A stretch of 64,000 nt of DNA from Kuafuiihalomonas sp964473255 (GCA_964473255.1 CAYYOT010000001.1:140884-204883), one strand, 5' to 3'. Shown: positions 1 to 10,182, counted from the stretch's first letter. Notes: generated by a model not told the origin, from the letters alone. Made by a program: numbers and translations.

Positions 1-963
1 CTCCGTGTCGCGCATCGAGAAGTCTCGCTGGAACATGTTCCATCCCGGGATCCACTTCCACCAGAACATCCCGATGACGAAGTCCCGCGACGGCGTGACT
101 CTCAGAACGACGTCGGTCAGCAGGGTTCGAAGACGGATCGCCTCGGCGCTCGAGTCACGTTCCGCCTTCCAAGGCTCGGACGCGGCGTTCAGGCTGCGCG
201 TAAAGCCGACCTCCGCGAGGACCACCGGCCGACCGTACCGCTTGGACGCGCCTTCCAGCAGGTCGAGCACCGCAACCCACCGCGCCTCGAGCTGTTCGGC
301 CGTCGATTTTCGATCCCCCAGCGGAAAGTAGGACTGCACTCCGATGCTGTCGAGTGCGTCCCAGAAGGGTACGCGGTCGAAGCCGTCCCAGTTGGCCGCA
401 TAGGTGAGGTGTCCCGAATAGACTCGACGGACCGCAGCAATGATCCGGCGCCACTCTTTTTCGAATCGCACGCTCTTCTCCAGCTCGGTCCCCACAGCCA
501 TGGCTGGGATGCCGTTGGACTCCGCGAATCGGGCCTGGTCCACGATGAAGTCCTCGTAGTCGCGAAAGAATACGTCCCACTCCTCTCGGGTCTCGAAGTC
601 GATCGCGCCCCGCCAGCTGAAGTTGCCCCAGTACGACAGATGAGGTTTGAGAAACATCTGCAAGCCCGCCTGCTGGACGATATCGGCGCTGCGCTCCAGG
701 TAGCCGGTCGCATTGGCCGGGGTGAAGGTCACCCGGCCGTCGCGATGGATCCGCGCGTAAGGGTGGATTTGGACCCAGGTGGCGCCCAGGCTCCGCAGCT
801 CCTCGACCGCGTCGACCATCTCGCCGCTGCCCCAGATTCGACCGTACCCTGGACAGGAAACGACGATTCCTTGGGCCAGGCCGAAAGCCGGCACGGCTTC
901 GAGCGAGACCACGAGGGCGACGATCAGAGCGAAACCAGCGGCCCGACTGCGCACGGACAGCAT
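1..963 (-). CDS. Secreted glycoside hydrolase, GH113-like TIM barrel (3' end beyond window)
   Basis: This reading frame is open from an ATG at 963 to the left edge (321 codons, no stop), so the C-terminus is missing. An N-terminal hydrophobic stretch (about residues 8-32) looks like a signal peptide, so the enzyme is probably exported. The rest resembles the (beta/alpha)8 barrel of GH113-type mannanases and the related GTA TIM-barrel family. It has KPHLSYWG, then GTELEKS (candidate acid/base Glu), YAANWDG, IGVQSYFPL, AEVGF (candidate nucleophile Glu) and FWWKW near the edge. Catalytic roles are inferred by analogy with the family. The substrate, possibly beta-mannan or another beta-glycan, cannot be read from the sequence. 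It is transcribed away from the SPFH lipoprotein gene. Another clan GH-A family is the main alternative. Confidence 0.7.
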   Translation of the reverse strand, partial: MLSVRSRAAGFALIVALVVSLEAVPAFGLAQGIVVSCPGYGRIWGSGEMVDAVEELRSLGATWVQIHPYARIHRDGRVTFTPANATGYLERSADIVQQAGLQMFLKPHLSYWGNFSWRGAIDFETREEWDVFFRDYEDFIVDQARFAESNGIPAMAVGTELEKSVRFEKEWRRIIAAVRRVYSGHLTYAANWDGFDRVPFWDALDSIGVQSYFPLGDRKSTAEQLEARWVAVLDLLEGASKRYGRPVVLAEVGFTRSLNAASEPWKAERDSSAEAIRLRTLLTDVVLRVTPSRDFVIGMFWWKWIPGWNMFQRDFSMRDTE

Positions 964-1048
964 CCTGCACGAGGCCGAGGACATGCCCAAGCAGCTTCGG
1001 CGTTGCCCAGAACCCACCGGTCATGCTTCGTGCGATCAGGAATTATCG

Positions 1049-1819
1049 ATGAATGCGTTAAGGGTATCGACACTTCTGGCTGTGATGACCGTAGGCTGTA
1101 CGGTCATCGAAGACGGCGAGGTAGGCGTCACCAAATCGTTCGGTTCCATCGCCGACACTCCCATACCTCAAGGCGTGGCCCTGGTCTTTCCGGTCGCGCG
1201 GGAAGTGGAGATCTGGAACGTGAAGCTTCAGGAGAAGAAGGAGCAAGCGCAGGTGCCGTCCTCGGAGGGACTGATCGTCGGTCTCGATACGTCGCTCCTC
1301 TTCCAGGTGCGCTCCGAGGCTGCCCCAAAGCTGCGGAAGACGGTCGGTCGCGACTTCGAGAAGGTCCTCATCCAGCCGTACTTCAGAAACGCTGTCCGCG
1401 ACGTCGTCAGCGGCTATCAAGTGAAGAACATCTACAGCGAGCAGGGGCGTAAGGAGATCGCTCGGCGCGTCGAAGAGTCTCTGACCGAGAATCTCGAGCC
1501 CCGTGGCATCGAGATCGTCGAAGTCCTTCTTCGGGACGTGCAGCTGCCCACCAAGTTCAAGGAGAGTATCGAAGCCAAGCTGACCGCCGAGCAGAAAGCC
1601 GAGCAGAAGAAGTTCGAGCTGGAACAGGCCAAGCGGGATGCCGAGATCGAGATCGCTCGGGCGGAAGGTGCGGCGCAGGCTCAGGAAATCGTGAACACCA
1701 CCCTGACCCAAAGCTACCTTCAGTACCTCTGGATCAAGACGCTGGCCGAGAATCCGAACGTGATCTACGTGGCCACCGAGGCCAATCTCCCCCTCTTCAA
1801 AACGGCGAATCCCCGCTGA
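1049..1819 (+). CDS. SPFH/prohibitin-domain lipoprotein
   Basis: A 256-residue protein with the SPFH (stomatin/prohibitin/flotillin/HflK-C) fold. The N-terminus is a lipoprotein signal ending in TVGC, with Cys17 as the likely lipidation site, so it is probably membrane-tethered on the periplasmic side. The core (about residues 25-190) has the prohibitin-like sequence from IPQGVALVFPVAREVEIWNV to VEVLLRDVQLP. A charged coiled-coil follows (about 180-225, rich in E, K, A and Q), then a hydrophobic C-terminus. These proteins usually oligomerise into rings that scaffold membrane domains or restrain membrane proteases; the partner here is unknown. I chose the ATG at 1049 because CAGG lies 8 bases upstream and the signal peptide begins there; the longer frame from 779 has no homology-like sequence. 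The 3' end overlaps the convergent pcp gene by 23 bases. Confidence 0.85.
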   Translation: MNALRVSTLLAVMTVGCTVIEDGEVGVTKSFGSIADTPIPQGVALVFPVAREVEIWNVKLQEKKEQAQVPSSEGLIVGLDTSLLFQVRSEAAPKLRKTVGRDFEKVLIQPYFRNAVRDVVSGYQVKNIYSEQGRKEIARRVEESLTENLEPRGIEIVEVLLRDVQLPTKFKESIEAKLTAEQKAEQKKFELEQAKRDAEIEIARAEGAAQAQEIVNTTLTQSYLQYLWIKTLAENPNVIYVATEANLPLFKTANPR

Positions 1820-2414
1820 CCCGCGAGGTCGGCCGGGACCACGCCCGGGTCGTTTCGAGGGCCAGCTCGACCGCGCGCACCAGCTCGGTCAGCGGCATGA
1901 AGCCTTCCAGCCCGAGCTGTTCGGCCAGGATCTCATCCGGTGGGACGTGCATGAAGCCCGTCGCCGCGGTCCGGGGAAGATGGAACAGACTCTCGTACAT
2001 CACCTGATTGCAAAGGAATCGACCGGCGTTCCGACTCAGTGATGCCTCGATGCCGGCCGCCCTCAGCCGAGGCTCGATGACGTCGGTAGGAATCCGGCTC
2101 CCGAGGAGCGCCGGACCGCCGTCCACGACCGGCTGGTCGACGATGGTTCGACCCGCGTTGTCGGGAATGCGGAAGCTCCGGATGTTCTCGGCTCGGGTCT
2201 CGAGCGCGATGTGGGACGCCCTTTCGGCGACCCCCAGGTGGAGCACGATGTCGGGCTCACTCGCCCAGATGTCCTGCAGCGTCGGCCGAACGGCCTCCGT
2301 GTCCACGGGCAGGATGCGGGTCCCGACCGGCGGACCGAGGGCCTCGATGATCCGGACGGTCGGATTCGAGGGCACGCCAGAAAAGGCCTCGAAACCCGTC
2401 ACGATGACGTTCAC
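1797..2414 (-). CDS. pcp: Pyroglutamyl-peptidase I (C15 family)
   Basis: A 205-residue cysteine peptidase that removes N-terminal pyroglutamate from peptides in the cytoplasm. The family opening VIVTGFEAF with a following NPT is present. The catalytic triad is recognisable: Glu72 (LETRAEN), Cys135 (GRFLCNQVMYE) and His156 (GFMHVPP). Length is typical for the family (200-215). The start is a GTG at 2414 that overlaps the stop of the upstream exporter gene as GTGA, which implies translational coupling; the longer frame to 2660 is only a shadow of that exporter gene. Its 3' end overlaps the convergent SPFH gene. Recognition is firm. Why it is coupled to an RND-type exporter is unknown. Confidence 0.92.
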   Translation of the reverse strand: MNVIVTGFEAFSGVPSNPTVRIIEALGPPVGTRILPVDTEAVRPTLQDIWASEPDIVLHLGVAERASHIALETRAENIRSFRIPDNAGRTIVDQPVVDGGPALLGSRIPTDVIEPRLRAAGIEASLSRNAGRFLCNQVMYESLFHLPRTAATGFMHVPPDEILAEQLGLEGFMPLTELVRAVELALETTRAWSRPTSRVSGDSPF

Positions 2415-4576
2415 GGAGCCAGCGTACCAGGGCTTTCGCTGCTCGTCTCGGGGTTTGCTCGTCCGAGAAGGGCGGGGAGCAGCATGAGATCGCCCAACAA
2501 GGCTGCGAGCATCGCGGTCGACGCCAAGAGACCAAAAGCCCAGGTTGGTCGGAAGTCGCCAGGAATGAGCGATGAAAAGCCGAGGGCGATCGTCAGCGAG
2601 GTGATGATGATCGCCGGACCAGCCTTTTCCGCGGCCGCGACGAGCGAGCCCCCTCGCCATGCCAACAGGTAGTGAAGGGTGTCATCGACGGCGATGCCCA
2701 AGCTGAGGGCGGCGACCATGCAGGTTCCGAGATCCAGCGGAAGACCGGTCAGCTGCATCACGGCGAAGACCACTGCGACGGGCAACAGGTTGGGCAAGAG
2801 CGCGATCGACGCCACCCGCCATGAACGCAGAACCACGAGCATCACGAGCTGCATGACTACGGCTGTTGCGCCGAGGCTGCGGACCAACGTGCGAAGCAGC
2901 GATCGCTGCGCCGCCAGGACGAGGCGATAGGTTCCGGTGACGGTGACCTCGCCGAGGTCCGAGCCGAAGTTCTTCTCAGCGAGCGACGTGACCGTCTCAC
3001 TGATTCGGTCCACGCCGTCGGCGTCGACCGTCCGAATGAGAAACGAGCAGCGGATCGTCTTCCCGTCGCTCGTTCCGAACGCGCGCCGAACCGGGGAGCC
3101 TTCGCCCCAGACGCGCTCCGTCGTGAGTGGATCTGGGGGAACCGGTCGGCCCGTTGCGGCATGGCCGGCCTCGAGGAGGAAGAGCGAAGGGTCGATGTGA
3201 GTCGTGACCTCCGGAAGGCGCTCGACTTCTTCGGCGAACCGGGCGAGCTGCTCCACGTCTTCCGGTGCTCCGGTCCACGGCGCTTGGCGCCGAAGCAACA
3301 CCTCGAGACTCTGGAGGCCGATGTCCTGCGCTTCGATCGCGTCATGGTCACGTCGCAGGTCGCTGCTGGCCGCAAAGTAGTTGATCGCATGAGCATCGAT
3401 CTCGAGGGCGGCACCCGAGACGGCTCCCAAGGTCAGGGTCCCAAGGCCGATCGCGATCACCGGCCAGCGGTACTCGATGCTCAGCCGAACCAACCGGGCC
3501 GCGTCGCGCGCCAGCCGACGCTCGGAAGCCGGGCGGCCGGGGGGAAGGAAGGAAAGCAGTGCGGGTACGAGGCCCAGCATCACGGGGATGCCGAGAGTGA
3601 GCTCGAGCGCGGTCAGGAGGCCGAAGTCACGGATGGGGACGAGCGGCGAGAGGGCGAGGCTCCCGAATCCCGCCGCCGTCGTTAGCAGTGACCATCGGAT
3701 TGCGGGACCGCGCTCCTGGACCGTGCGGAGCGCGGCCGGCGAGCTCCCGAGCTCGGCCGCCGATCGGGTCCAGCCGTCCACGACATGGATGCTCGCCGCG
3801 AGGAGTAGAACGAAGGCGATCGGACGATGAACGACGACCAACACGTTCACCGTTCCGCCGAGCGCTCCATAGGCGCGGTCCGTTCCCAACACCACGAGGC
3901 CGACCGCGCACAGGACGATGAGCACCGGGCCCGGACGACGAAAGATGACGAAAAGGAGAAGCGCCGACAGACCGATGACCGCCGGTAAGGCGCGCGTCTC
4001 GACCATCCGCCCCGCTTCGTCGATCGCGGCCCCGAGGACTGCGGTCCCCGCAGCCTGAACCTCGACGCCCATCTTGCTGCCCGCCTCGCGGATCGTCTGC
4101 AGCGTTGCCGGCAGCATCGCCCCCGTGGCGTCGGGAGGGAGCAGCGCCCAGAGGTGCGCCATCGGAGGATCCAGCTGCAGAAGGCCCAGCTCGCGATTCA
4201 GCGGCCCGTCCAACCGGGCCGCCAGGCGCTCGAGGACGTCCGGCTCGAGGTCGGGGTCGCGCAGGACCTCGAGCGTGCTCGGGTAGGCCGTCGACGCGGT
4301 GAGCACCACCGCAGCCGGGCTGGCGCGCAGGGCCTGGTGAATCGAGTCGACGACGTCTAGCAGGGCGAAACGATCCGGGCCATGCGCCTGGACCAGCGTC
4401 AGGTCGTCCGAGCCGAAGGCTTGCCGAAAGCGCAGGTAGTCGGACACCTCGGGGGCGTCCGAGGCCAGGAGGGCGACGACCGAGTTGTCGGTGGGGGGCA
4501 TCCGCCCGCCGACGATTGCGAGCGTGAGGAGCGCGGCCGTGCCCCAGCCCATCCGCTGCCAGCGGGGCACGCTCAC
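2411..4576 (-). CDS. RND/MMPL-family exporter
   Basis: A 721-residue inner-membrane protein of the RND superfamily, MMPL/'predicted exporter' type, lacking a TolC-like partner gene nearby. It shows the two-fold pattern of the family: one TM helix at the N-terminus, a large periplasmic loop (about residues 30-195), a five-helix cluster (about 195-385), a second periplasmic loop (about 395-555) and a final cluster of about five helices. The motif AVDDTLHYLLAWRGG near residue 640 carries the acidic residue expected in the proton relay. The start is a GTG at 4576, 4 bases after the FKBP stop; an ATG eight codons inside is an alternative. It forms an apparent FKBP-exporter-pcp operon. The substrate is unknown; lipids or hydrophobic compounds are typical. 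Confidence 0.85.
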   Translation of the reverse strand: MSVPRWQRMGWGTAALLTLAIVGGRMPPTDNSVVALLASDAPEVSDYLRFRQAFGSDDLTLVQAHGPDRFALLDVVDSIHQALRASPAAVVLTASTAYPSTLEVLRDPDLEPDVLERLAARLDGPLNRELGLLQLDPPMAHLWALLPPDATGAMLPATLQTIREAGSKMGVEVQAAGTAVLGAAIDEAGRMVETRALPAVIGLSALLLFVIFRRPGPVLIVLCAVGLVVLGTDRAYGALGGTVNVLVVVHRPIAFVLLLAASIHVVDGWTRSAAELGSSPAALRTVQERGPAIRWSLLTTAAGFGSLALSPLVPIRDFGLLTALELTLGIPVMLGLVPALLSFLPPGRPASERRLARDAARLVRLSIEYRWPVIAIGLGTLTLGAVSGAALEIDAHAINYFAASSDLRRDHDAIEAQDIGLQSLEVLLRRQAPWTGAPEDVEQLARFAEEVERLPEVTTHIDPSLFLLEAGHAATGRPVPPDPLTTERVWGEGSPVRRAFGTSDGKTIRCSFLIRTVDADGVDRISETVTSLAEKNFGSDLGEVTVTGTYRLVLAAQRSLLRTLVRSLGATAVVMQLVMLVVLRSWRVASIALLPNLLPVAVVFAVMQLTGLPLDLGTCMVAALSLGIAVDDTLHYLLAWRGGSLVAAAEKAGPAIIITSLTIALGFSSLIPGDFRPTWAFGLLASTAMLAALLGDLMLLPALLGRANPETSSESPGTLAP

Positions 4577-4580
4577 GCGG

Positions 4581-5501
<921 letters not shown>

Positions 5502-5509
5502 GGCGGCGG

Positions 5510-5518
5510 ACCCTAGCA
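5510..5518 (-). promoter_or_regulatory. Candidate extended -10 box (TGCTAGGGT) of the FKBP gene
   Basis: On the minus strand TGCTAGGGT ends 8 bases before the FKBP ATG at 5501. It fits an extended -10 (TGnTAnnnT). The region where a -35 would fall (TCGCAA with a 17-base spacer) is weak. AGGG could instead be a Shine-Dalgarno sequence. Confidence 0.35.
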
Positions 5519-5578
5519 GTCTGTGGCAGGGGTTGCGACCACCCAATTCACCGTTTGTCGGCAGCCCCCGCTCTCGTG

Positions 5579-5607
5579 TTGTGGCTCTTTGGGCAAAGCG
5601 ATAGGAC
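5579..5607 (+). promoter_or_regulatory. Candidate promoter of sucAB
   Basis: TTGTGG at 5579-5584, a 17-base spacer, then TAGGAC at 5602-5607, nine bases before the sucA ATG. If used, transcription would begin almost at the start codon. The AGGA inside the box may instead serve as ribosome binding site, so the assignment is tentative. Confidence 0.3.
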
Positions 5608-5615
5608 AGCGCTTG

Positions 5616-8600
5616 ATGACCCGAGGTTTGAGCGAGCTCGCCAGCTCCAACCTGAGTTTCGTCGAGGACCTGTACGCTCAGTATCGACAGGACCCGTCCG
5701 CCGTCCCCGAAGACTGGCGGAGGGTGTTCGAGCAGGTCGATGCCGACGCGAACGGTCACCCTGCTCGGGTGGCTCCCAGCTTCCTTGCGCACTCGATTTT
5801 CAACCCCGCCGGCGCCGGCGGCAACGGGGTCGGTGAAGCCGGTCCTTCGACCGTCGCTCCGGAGTATCCGCTCCCCAAGACGTACGACGCGAGCGCCGAT
5901 GACGCCCACTTGGGTTTCTTGGGTTCGCTGCAGCTCTTCCGGGACCTGAGCCCGGCGGAGCTCGCTGCCATCGCCCAACTGGCAGACGATCTCGAGTTCT
6001 CCGACGGCCACGTTATCGCTCACGAGGGAGAGATCGGGACCGATCTGTACGTCGTGACCGAGGGCTCGGTGGAGGTGCGCAAGCAAGGCCAGTTCGTAGC
6101 TCAGCTAGGCGTGGGGGAGGTCGTCGGTGAAATGTCGGTCTTCGATCAGCAGCCGCGTTCGGCCGACATCGTGGTGCGCGGATCGTCCCGGCTCTTGCGC
6201 ATCCGCGGCGATGCGCTGGTCGCACTGCTCGACAGCGATGGTCGGTTGGCCCATAGCTTCATCCGCGTTCTCACGCGGCGCCTGCGAGAGAGTTCGAGTC
6301 GCCAGGACCGCGTCGACCAGTTGATCCGCGCTTACCGTGTTCGCGGCCACCTCATGGCCGAGCTCGATCCTTTGGGCCTGCCCAAGGAAGTCTATCCCGA
6401 ACTCAACCCGGCTTATTACGGCTTCGGTCAAGAAGACCTCGATACGTACTTCTCTTCGAACACGATCCCCGGAAGCTCCACGATGCGCCTTCGCGATATC
6501 CTGGAGCATCTGCGCAATACGTATTGTCGCTCGATCGGTGTTCAGTTCATGCACATCGACGACATCCGCATCAAAATGTGGCTCCAAGACAAGATGGAGG
6601 GTACCCAGAACACCCGCCACCTATCGACGGATGAGCAGGTCCGAATCCTCACCAAGCTGACCGACGGCGAAATCTTCGAGCAGTTCATCCACAAGAAGTT
6701 CGTGGGCGCAAAGCGCTTCTCGTTGGAGGGTGCAGAGAGTCTGATTCCGCTGCTCGACATGGCCATCGAGGACGCCGGAGATCGGGGCATCGATGAGATC
6801 GTCATCGGCATGGCTCACCGCGGACGCCTCAATGTCCTGGCCAACATCATGGGCAAGAGCCCCAGTCAGATCTTCCGCGAGTTCGACGACTCCAACCCCG
6901 ACAAATTGCTCGGCCGCGGAGACGTGAAGTATCACCTCGGCTACAGCTCGGATCGAGTCACGAGCTCCGGGCACAAGGTTCACCTGTCGCTGACCTTCAA
7001 TCCGAGCCACCTAGAGTTCGTGCACCCGGTCGTAATGGGGCGCGTTCGCGCCAAGCAGGACCGCTACCATGATGCCGCCCGCCGACGAGGTATGGGGATC
7101 GTCATCCATGGCGATGCCGCGTTCGCCGCGCAGGGCATCGTGGCTGAGGCACTGAACATGAGCGAACTCGCCGGCTACGAGACCGGCGGTACGCTCCACA
7201 TCATCGTCAACAATCAGATCGGATTCACGACCTCGCCGGTCGAGGGGCGGTCTTCGCCCTACGCGACCGACGTCGCCAAGATGCTCCAAGTGCCCATCAT
7301 TCACGTTAATGGTGAGCATCCCGAGGCGGTGGCGCAGGCGATCTATCTCGCACTCGAATTTCGCGCCGAGTTCCATAAAGACGTCGTGATCGACATGTAC
7401 TGCTATCGTCGATACGGACACAACGAGGGCGACGAACCGGCCTTCACCCAGCCTGTGCTCTATAAGCACATCCGCAAGCGCAAGAGCGTTCGCGAAGGGT
7501 ATCTCGACAACCTGTACAAGCTGGGGAGCATAACGCCCGAGCAAGCCGACCGCGTCGCCATCGAGCGAAGAGAGGCCCTCGAAAAGGACCTGGGGGCGGC
7601 GAGGGCCGACGACTACCAGACGGTCGATCTCATGTCGGGTCAGGGGTTTTGGCGGGACTACTCCGGCGGAGCCGACCGATCCGTGGAGGAAGTCGAGACC
7701 TGCATCTCAGGGGAGCGAGCCGAGCGGCTACTCCGGGCCCTCAATCACGTACCGCATGGGTTCGCGCCGCATCCCAAGTTTCGGCGTCTCATCACGCATC
7801 GCGAGGAAATGGCGGCAGGCGAGCGGCCGCTCGACTGGGCGGCGGGAGAGGCGCTGGCCTTTGCCAGTCTCCTCGACGAGGGCCGACCCGTACGCCTGAG
7901 CGGACAGGACAGCGAACGCGGAACGTTCAGTCATCGCCATTCCGTTCTTCACGACTACGAATCCGGGCAGAGATACATCCCGCTGAGGAACATCGGGCCC
8001 AACCAGGGGCGCTTCGAAGTGCGGAACTCCCCCTTGTCCGAGAACGCCGTGCTCGGATTCGAATACGGGTACAGCCTCGACTACCCCGAAGCCCTGGTCC
8101 TCTGGGAAGCTCAGTTCGGCGACTTCATGAATGGCGCCCAGGTCATCATCGACCAGTTCATCACGAGTGGGGAAGACAAGTGGCGTCGATTGTCGGGCTT
8201 GGGACTGCTCTTGCCCCATGGCTTCGAAGGCCAGGGACCGGAGCACTCGAGCGCTCGCCTGGAGCGGTTCTTGATGGCGTCCGCCGACGACAACATCCAG
8301 GTGTGCAACCTGACGACGCCCGCCCAGTTGTTCCACGTGCTGCGGCGCCAGGTGCTGCGCAAGTATCGAAAGCCACTCATCATCATGTCGCCCAAGAGCT
8401 TGCTGCGTAGTCCCGCTGCCGTGAGTCCATTGAGCGATTTCATCGAAGGCGGATTCCAGCGGATCATGCCGGATGCCATCCCCGTGGATCCTTCTGGCGT
8501 TCGCCGCGTGCTCCTCACCAGCGGCAAGGTGTATTTCGAGCTTGCGGACCGCCGGCGTGAGCGCGGGGTCGACGACGTGGCGATATTGCGGTTGGAGCAG

Positions 8601-8876
8601 TTCTACCCGCTGAATCCCGAGCATCTCCGGGCCGCGCTGTCGCCCTACTCGGACGCGGTCGAAGTCGTCTGGGTCCAGGAAGAACCGCTGAACATGGGCG
8701 CCTGGTTCTTCTTGCGCATGCGGCTCGGAGACGATGCTCTCGGCGGCCGCTCATTGCGGGTGATCGCACGCCCGGCCTCCGCCAGCCCGGCTACGGGCTC
8801 GGCTGCTGCCCACAAGCTCGAGCAAGAGCACATCCTCGAACAGGCCTTCGCGGCCGAGCCGGAAGGCGAAACCTAA
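5616..8876 (+). CDS. sucA: 2-oxoglutarate dehydrogenase E1 with embedded cyclic-nucleotide-binding-like domain
   Basis: A 1086-residue thiamine-diphosphate-dependent E1 that decarboxylates 2-oxoglutarate and succinylates the lipoyl group of SucB. Residues 1-42 match the E1 N-terminal helix (FVEDLYAQYRQDPSAVPEDW) and residues 233 onward the standard core, starting DQLIRAYRVRGHLMAELDPLG. The thiamine-diphosphate region contains GMAHRGRLNVL and HGDAAFAAQGIVAE, and the C-terminal transketolase halves are intact. Between the N-terminal helix and the core sits an extra domain (about residues 105-225) with the beta-roll of cAMP-receptor-type regulators: FRDLSPAELAAIA, LYVVTEGSVEVRK, and a cassette GEMSVFDQQPRSADI with Glu172 and Arg181 where cNMP binders contact ribose and phosphate. 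Usual SucA is about 930 residues and lacks this. I chose the ATG at 5616 because AGGA precedes it and it starts the conserved helix; the frame extends back to 5523. Confidence 0.95.
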   Translation: MTRGLSELASSNLSFVEDLYAQYRQDPSAVPEDWRRVFEQVDADANGHPARVAPSFLAHSIFNPAGAGGNGVGEAGPSTVAPEYPLPKTYDASADDAHLGFLGSLQLFRDLSPAELAAIAQLADDLEFSDGHVIAHEGEIGTDLYVVTEGSVEVRKQGQFVAQLGVGEVVGEMSVFDQQPRSADIVVRGSSRLLRIRGDALVALLDSDGRLAHSFIRVLTRRLRESSSRQDRVDQLIRAYRVRGHLMAELDPLGLPKEVYPELNPAYYGFGQEDLDTYFSSNTIPGSSTMRLRDILEHLRNTYCRSIGVQFMHIDDIRIKMWLQDKMEGTQNTRHLSTDEQVRILTKLTDGEIFEQFIHKKFVGAKRFSLEGAESLIPLLDMAIEDAGDRGIDEIVIGMAHRGRLNVLANIMGKSPSQIFREFDDSNPDKLLGRGDVKYHLGYSSDRVTSSGHKVHLSLTFNPSHLEFVHPVVMGRVRAKQDRYHDAARRRGMGIVIHGDAAFAAQGIVAEALNMSELAGYETGGTLHIIVNNQIGFTTSPVEGRSSPYATDVAKMLQVPIIHVNGEHPEAVAQAIYLALEFRAEFHKDVVIDMYCYRRYGHNEGDEPAFTQPVLYKHIRKRKSVREGYLDNLYKLGSITPEQADRVAIERREALEKDLGAARADDYQTVDLMSGQGFWRDYSGGADRSVEEVETCISGERAERLLRALNHVPHGFAPHPKFRRLITHREEMAAGERPLDWAAGEALAFASLLDEGRPVRLSGQDSERGTFSHRHSVLHDYESGQRYIPLRNIGPNQGRFEVRNSPLSENAVLGFEYGYSLDYPEALVLWEAQFGDFMNGAQVIIDQFITSGEDKWRRLSGLGLLLPHGFEGQGPEHSSARLERFLMASADDNIQVCNLTTPAQLFHVLRRQVLRKYRKPLIIMSPKSLLRSPAAVSPLSDFIEGGFQRIMPDAIPVDPSGVRRVLLTSGKVYFELADRRRERGVDDVAILRLEQFYPLNPEHLRAALSPYSDAVEVVWVQEEPLNMGAWFFLRMRLGDDALGGRSLRVIARPASASPATGSAAAHKLEQEHILEQAFAAEPEGET

Positions 8877-8877
8877 G

Positions 8878-10122
8878 ATGTCCATCGAACTGAAAGTACC
8901 CTCTGCGGGGGAATCGATTACCGAAGTCACGATCGTGGAGTGGCTCAAAGAAGAAGGCGCTTGGGCCGACCGGGACGAGACGGTCGCTCTGATCGAGACC
9001 GACAAGGCCAATGTCGAAGTCCACGCGCCGGTCGCTGGTCGAATCGAGAAGATCGTCAAGTCGGCAGGGGACATTGCCGAGGTGGGTGAAGTCATCGCCA
9101 CCATGGCCGAGGGTGGTGAGCGACCGGCTGCCGAAGCAACTTCCTCGGGGTCGACCTCCGAGGCTCCTTCCCCGCCCCCTGCGGCTGCATCCGCTCCTGC
9201 CGATGCATCCGCTCCAAAGACGACATCCGATTCTCCGGCGGCTCGGCCGCCATCGCCGTCCGCGACGCCGGACAACGGTCAGATCTTGGCCTCCCCCTCC
9301 GAGCGACGCTTGATCCGGGAGCACAAGGTGCCCGTCGCCGGCATCACGGGGAGCGGTCCTGGTGGTCGCGTTTCGCTCGGCGACCTGCAGCGTCACCTTC
9401 GCGCCGAGCCGACCGGAGGCTCCCGCGAGGAAGACCGCGTACCCATGACGCCTCTGCGGAAGCGTATCGCGGGTCGCCTCGTGGAGGCCCAGCAGACGTC
9501 GGCGCTCCTGACGACGTTCAACGAGGTCGACATGACGAATGTCATGGCGCTTCGCAAGGAGTATCAGGAAGCCTTCACCAAGCGACATGGCATCAAGCTC
9601 GGGTTCATGTCGTTTTTCGTGAAGGCGGTGATCGAAGGGCTGAAAGACTACCCGCAGCTCAACGCCTGGATCGACGGCGAAGACATCGTCTACCACAACT
9701 ACTACGACATCGGCGTCGCCGTGGGCGGCGGACGCGGACTGGTCGTCCCCGTGCTCAGAAATGCGGAGCGCTTGAGCTTTGCCCAGGTAGAGCAGGCCAT
9801 CGCCGACTTCGCCGAGCGGGCAAAGGGGAACCGTCTGAAGGTGGAGGAGCTCGAGGGCGGGACGTTCACCGTCAGCAACGGCGGAATCTATGGATCCCTG
9901 ATGTCGACGCCGATCATCAATCCTCCCCAGAGCGGTATCCTAGGCATGCACGCCATTCAGGATCGACCCGTCGTTCGGGACGGCGAGATCGCAATCGGAA
10001 AGATGATGTATCTTGCGGTGACGTACGACCATCGTCTCGTCGACGGCCGGGAGGCGGTCTCGTTCCTAGTGCGGATCAAGGAAGTCATCGAGAATCCGAC
10101 GCGCCTAGTGCTCGAAGTTTGA
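8878..10122 (+). CDS. sucB: Dihydrolipoyllysine succinyltransferase, E2 of 2-oxoglutarate dehydrogenase
   Basis: A 414-residue E2 that transfers the succinyl group from its lipoyl arm to CoA. It has one lipoyl domain (residues 1-76, with the lipoylated lysine in ETDKANVEV), a long Ala/Pro/Ser linker (about 80-135), a peripheral subunit-binding domain (about 138-172, ASPSERRLIREH...GPGGRVSLGDL) and the trimer-forming catalytic domain (about 185-414). The active-site motif YDHRLVDGREA lies near residue 382. The start is one base after the sucA stop, so both subunits are made from one message. The E3 gene is not in this window. Family and role are firm. Confidence 0.96.
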   Translation: MSIELKVPSAGESITEVTIVEWLKEEGAWADRDETVALIETDKANVEVHAPVAGRIEKIVKSAGDIAEVGEVIATMAEGGERPAAEATSSGSTSEAPSPPPAAASAPADASAPKTTSDSPAARPPSPSATPDNGQILASPSERRLIREHKVPVAGITGSGPGGRVSLGDLQRHLRAEPTGGSREEDRVPMTPLRKRIAGRLVEAQQTSALLTTFNEVDMTNVMALRKEYQEAFTKRHGIKLGFMSFFVKAVIEGLKDYPQLNAWIDGEDIVYHNYYDIGVAVGGGRGLVVPVLRNAERLSFAQVEQAIADFAERAKGNRLKVEELEGGTFTVSNGGIYGSLMSTPIINPPQSGILGMHAIQDRPVVRDGEIAIGKMMYLAVTYDHRLVDGREAVSFLVRIKEVIENPTRLVLEV

Positions 10123-10182
10123 ACGCCGGTCACGTCCTCGGGTCGAGACTACTCACGCCCCAAGCATGCCGGTCGCCGACGT

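Noticed and set aside
155..1024. Minus-strand frame of 289 codons over the glycoside hydrolase
   Set aside because: The frame that runs to the window edge has a signal peptide and glycosidase motifs; this one is Arg-rich noise in another frame of the same strand.
5502..6086. N-terminal extension of the FKBP frame to 6086
   Set aside because: It is antisense to the conserved start of sucA, and a standard lipoprotein signal begins at 5501.
10123..10182. Terminator between sucB and the photolyase gene
   Set aside because: Only short imperfect arms (about 5 bases) and no U tract were seen.
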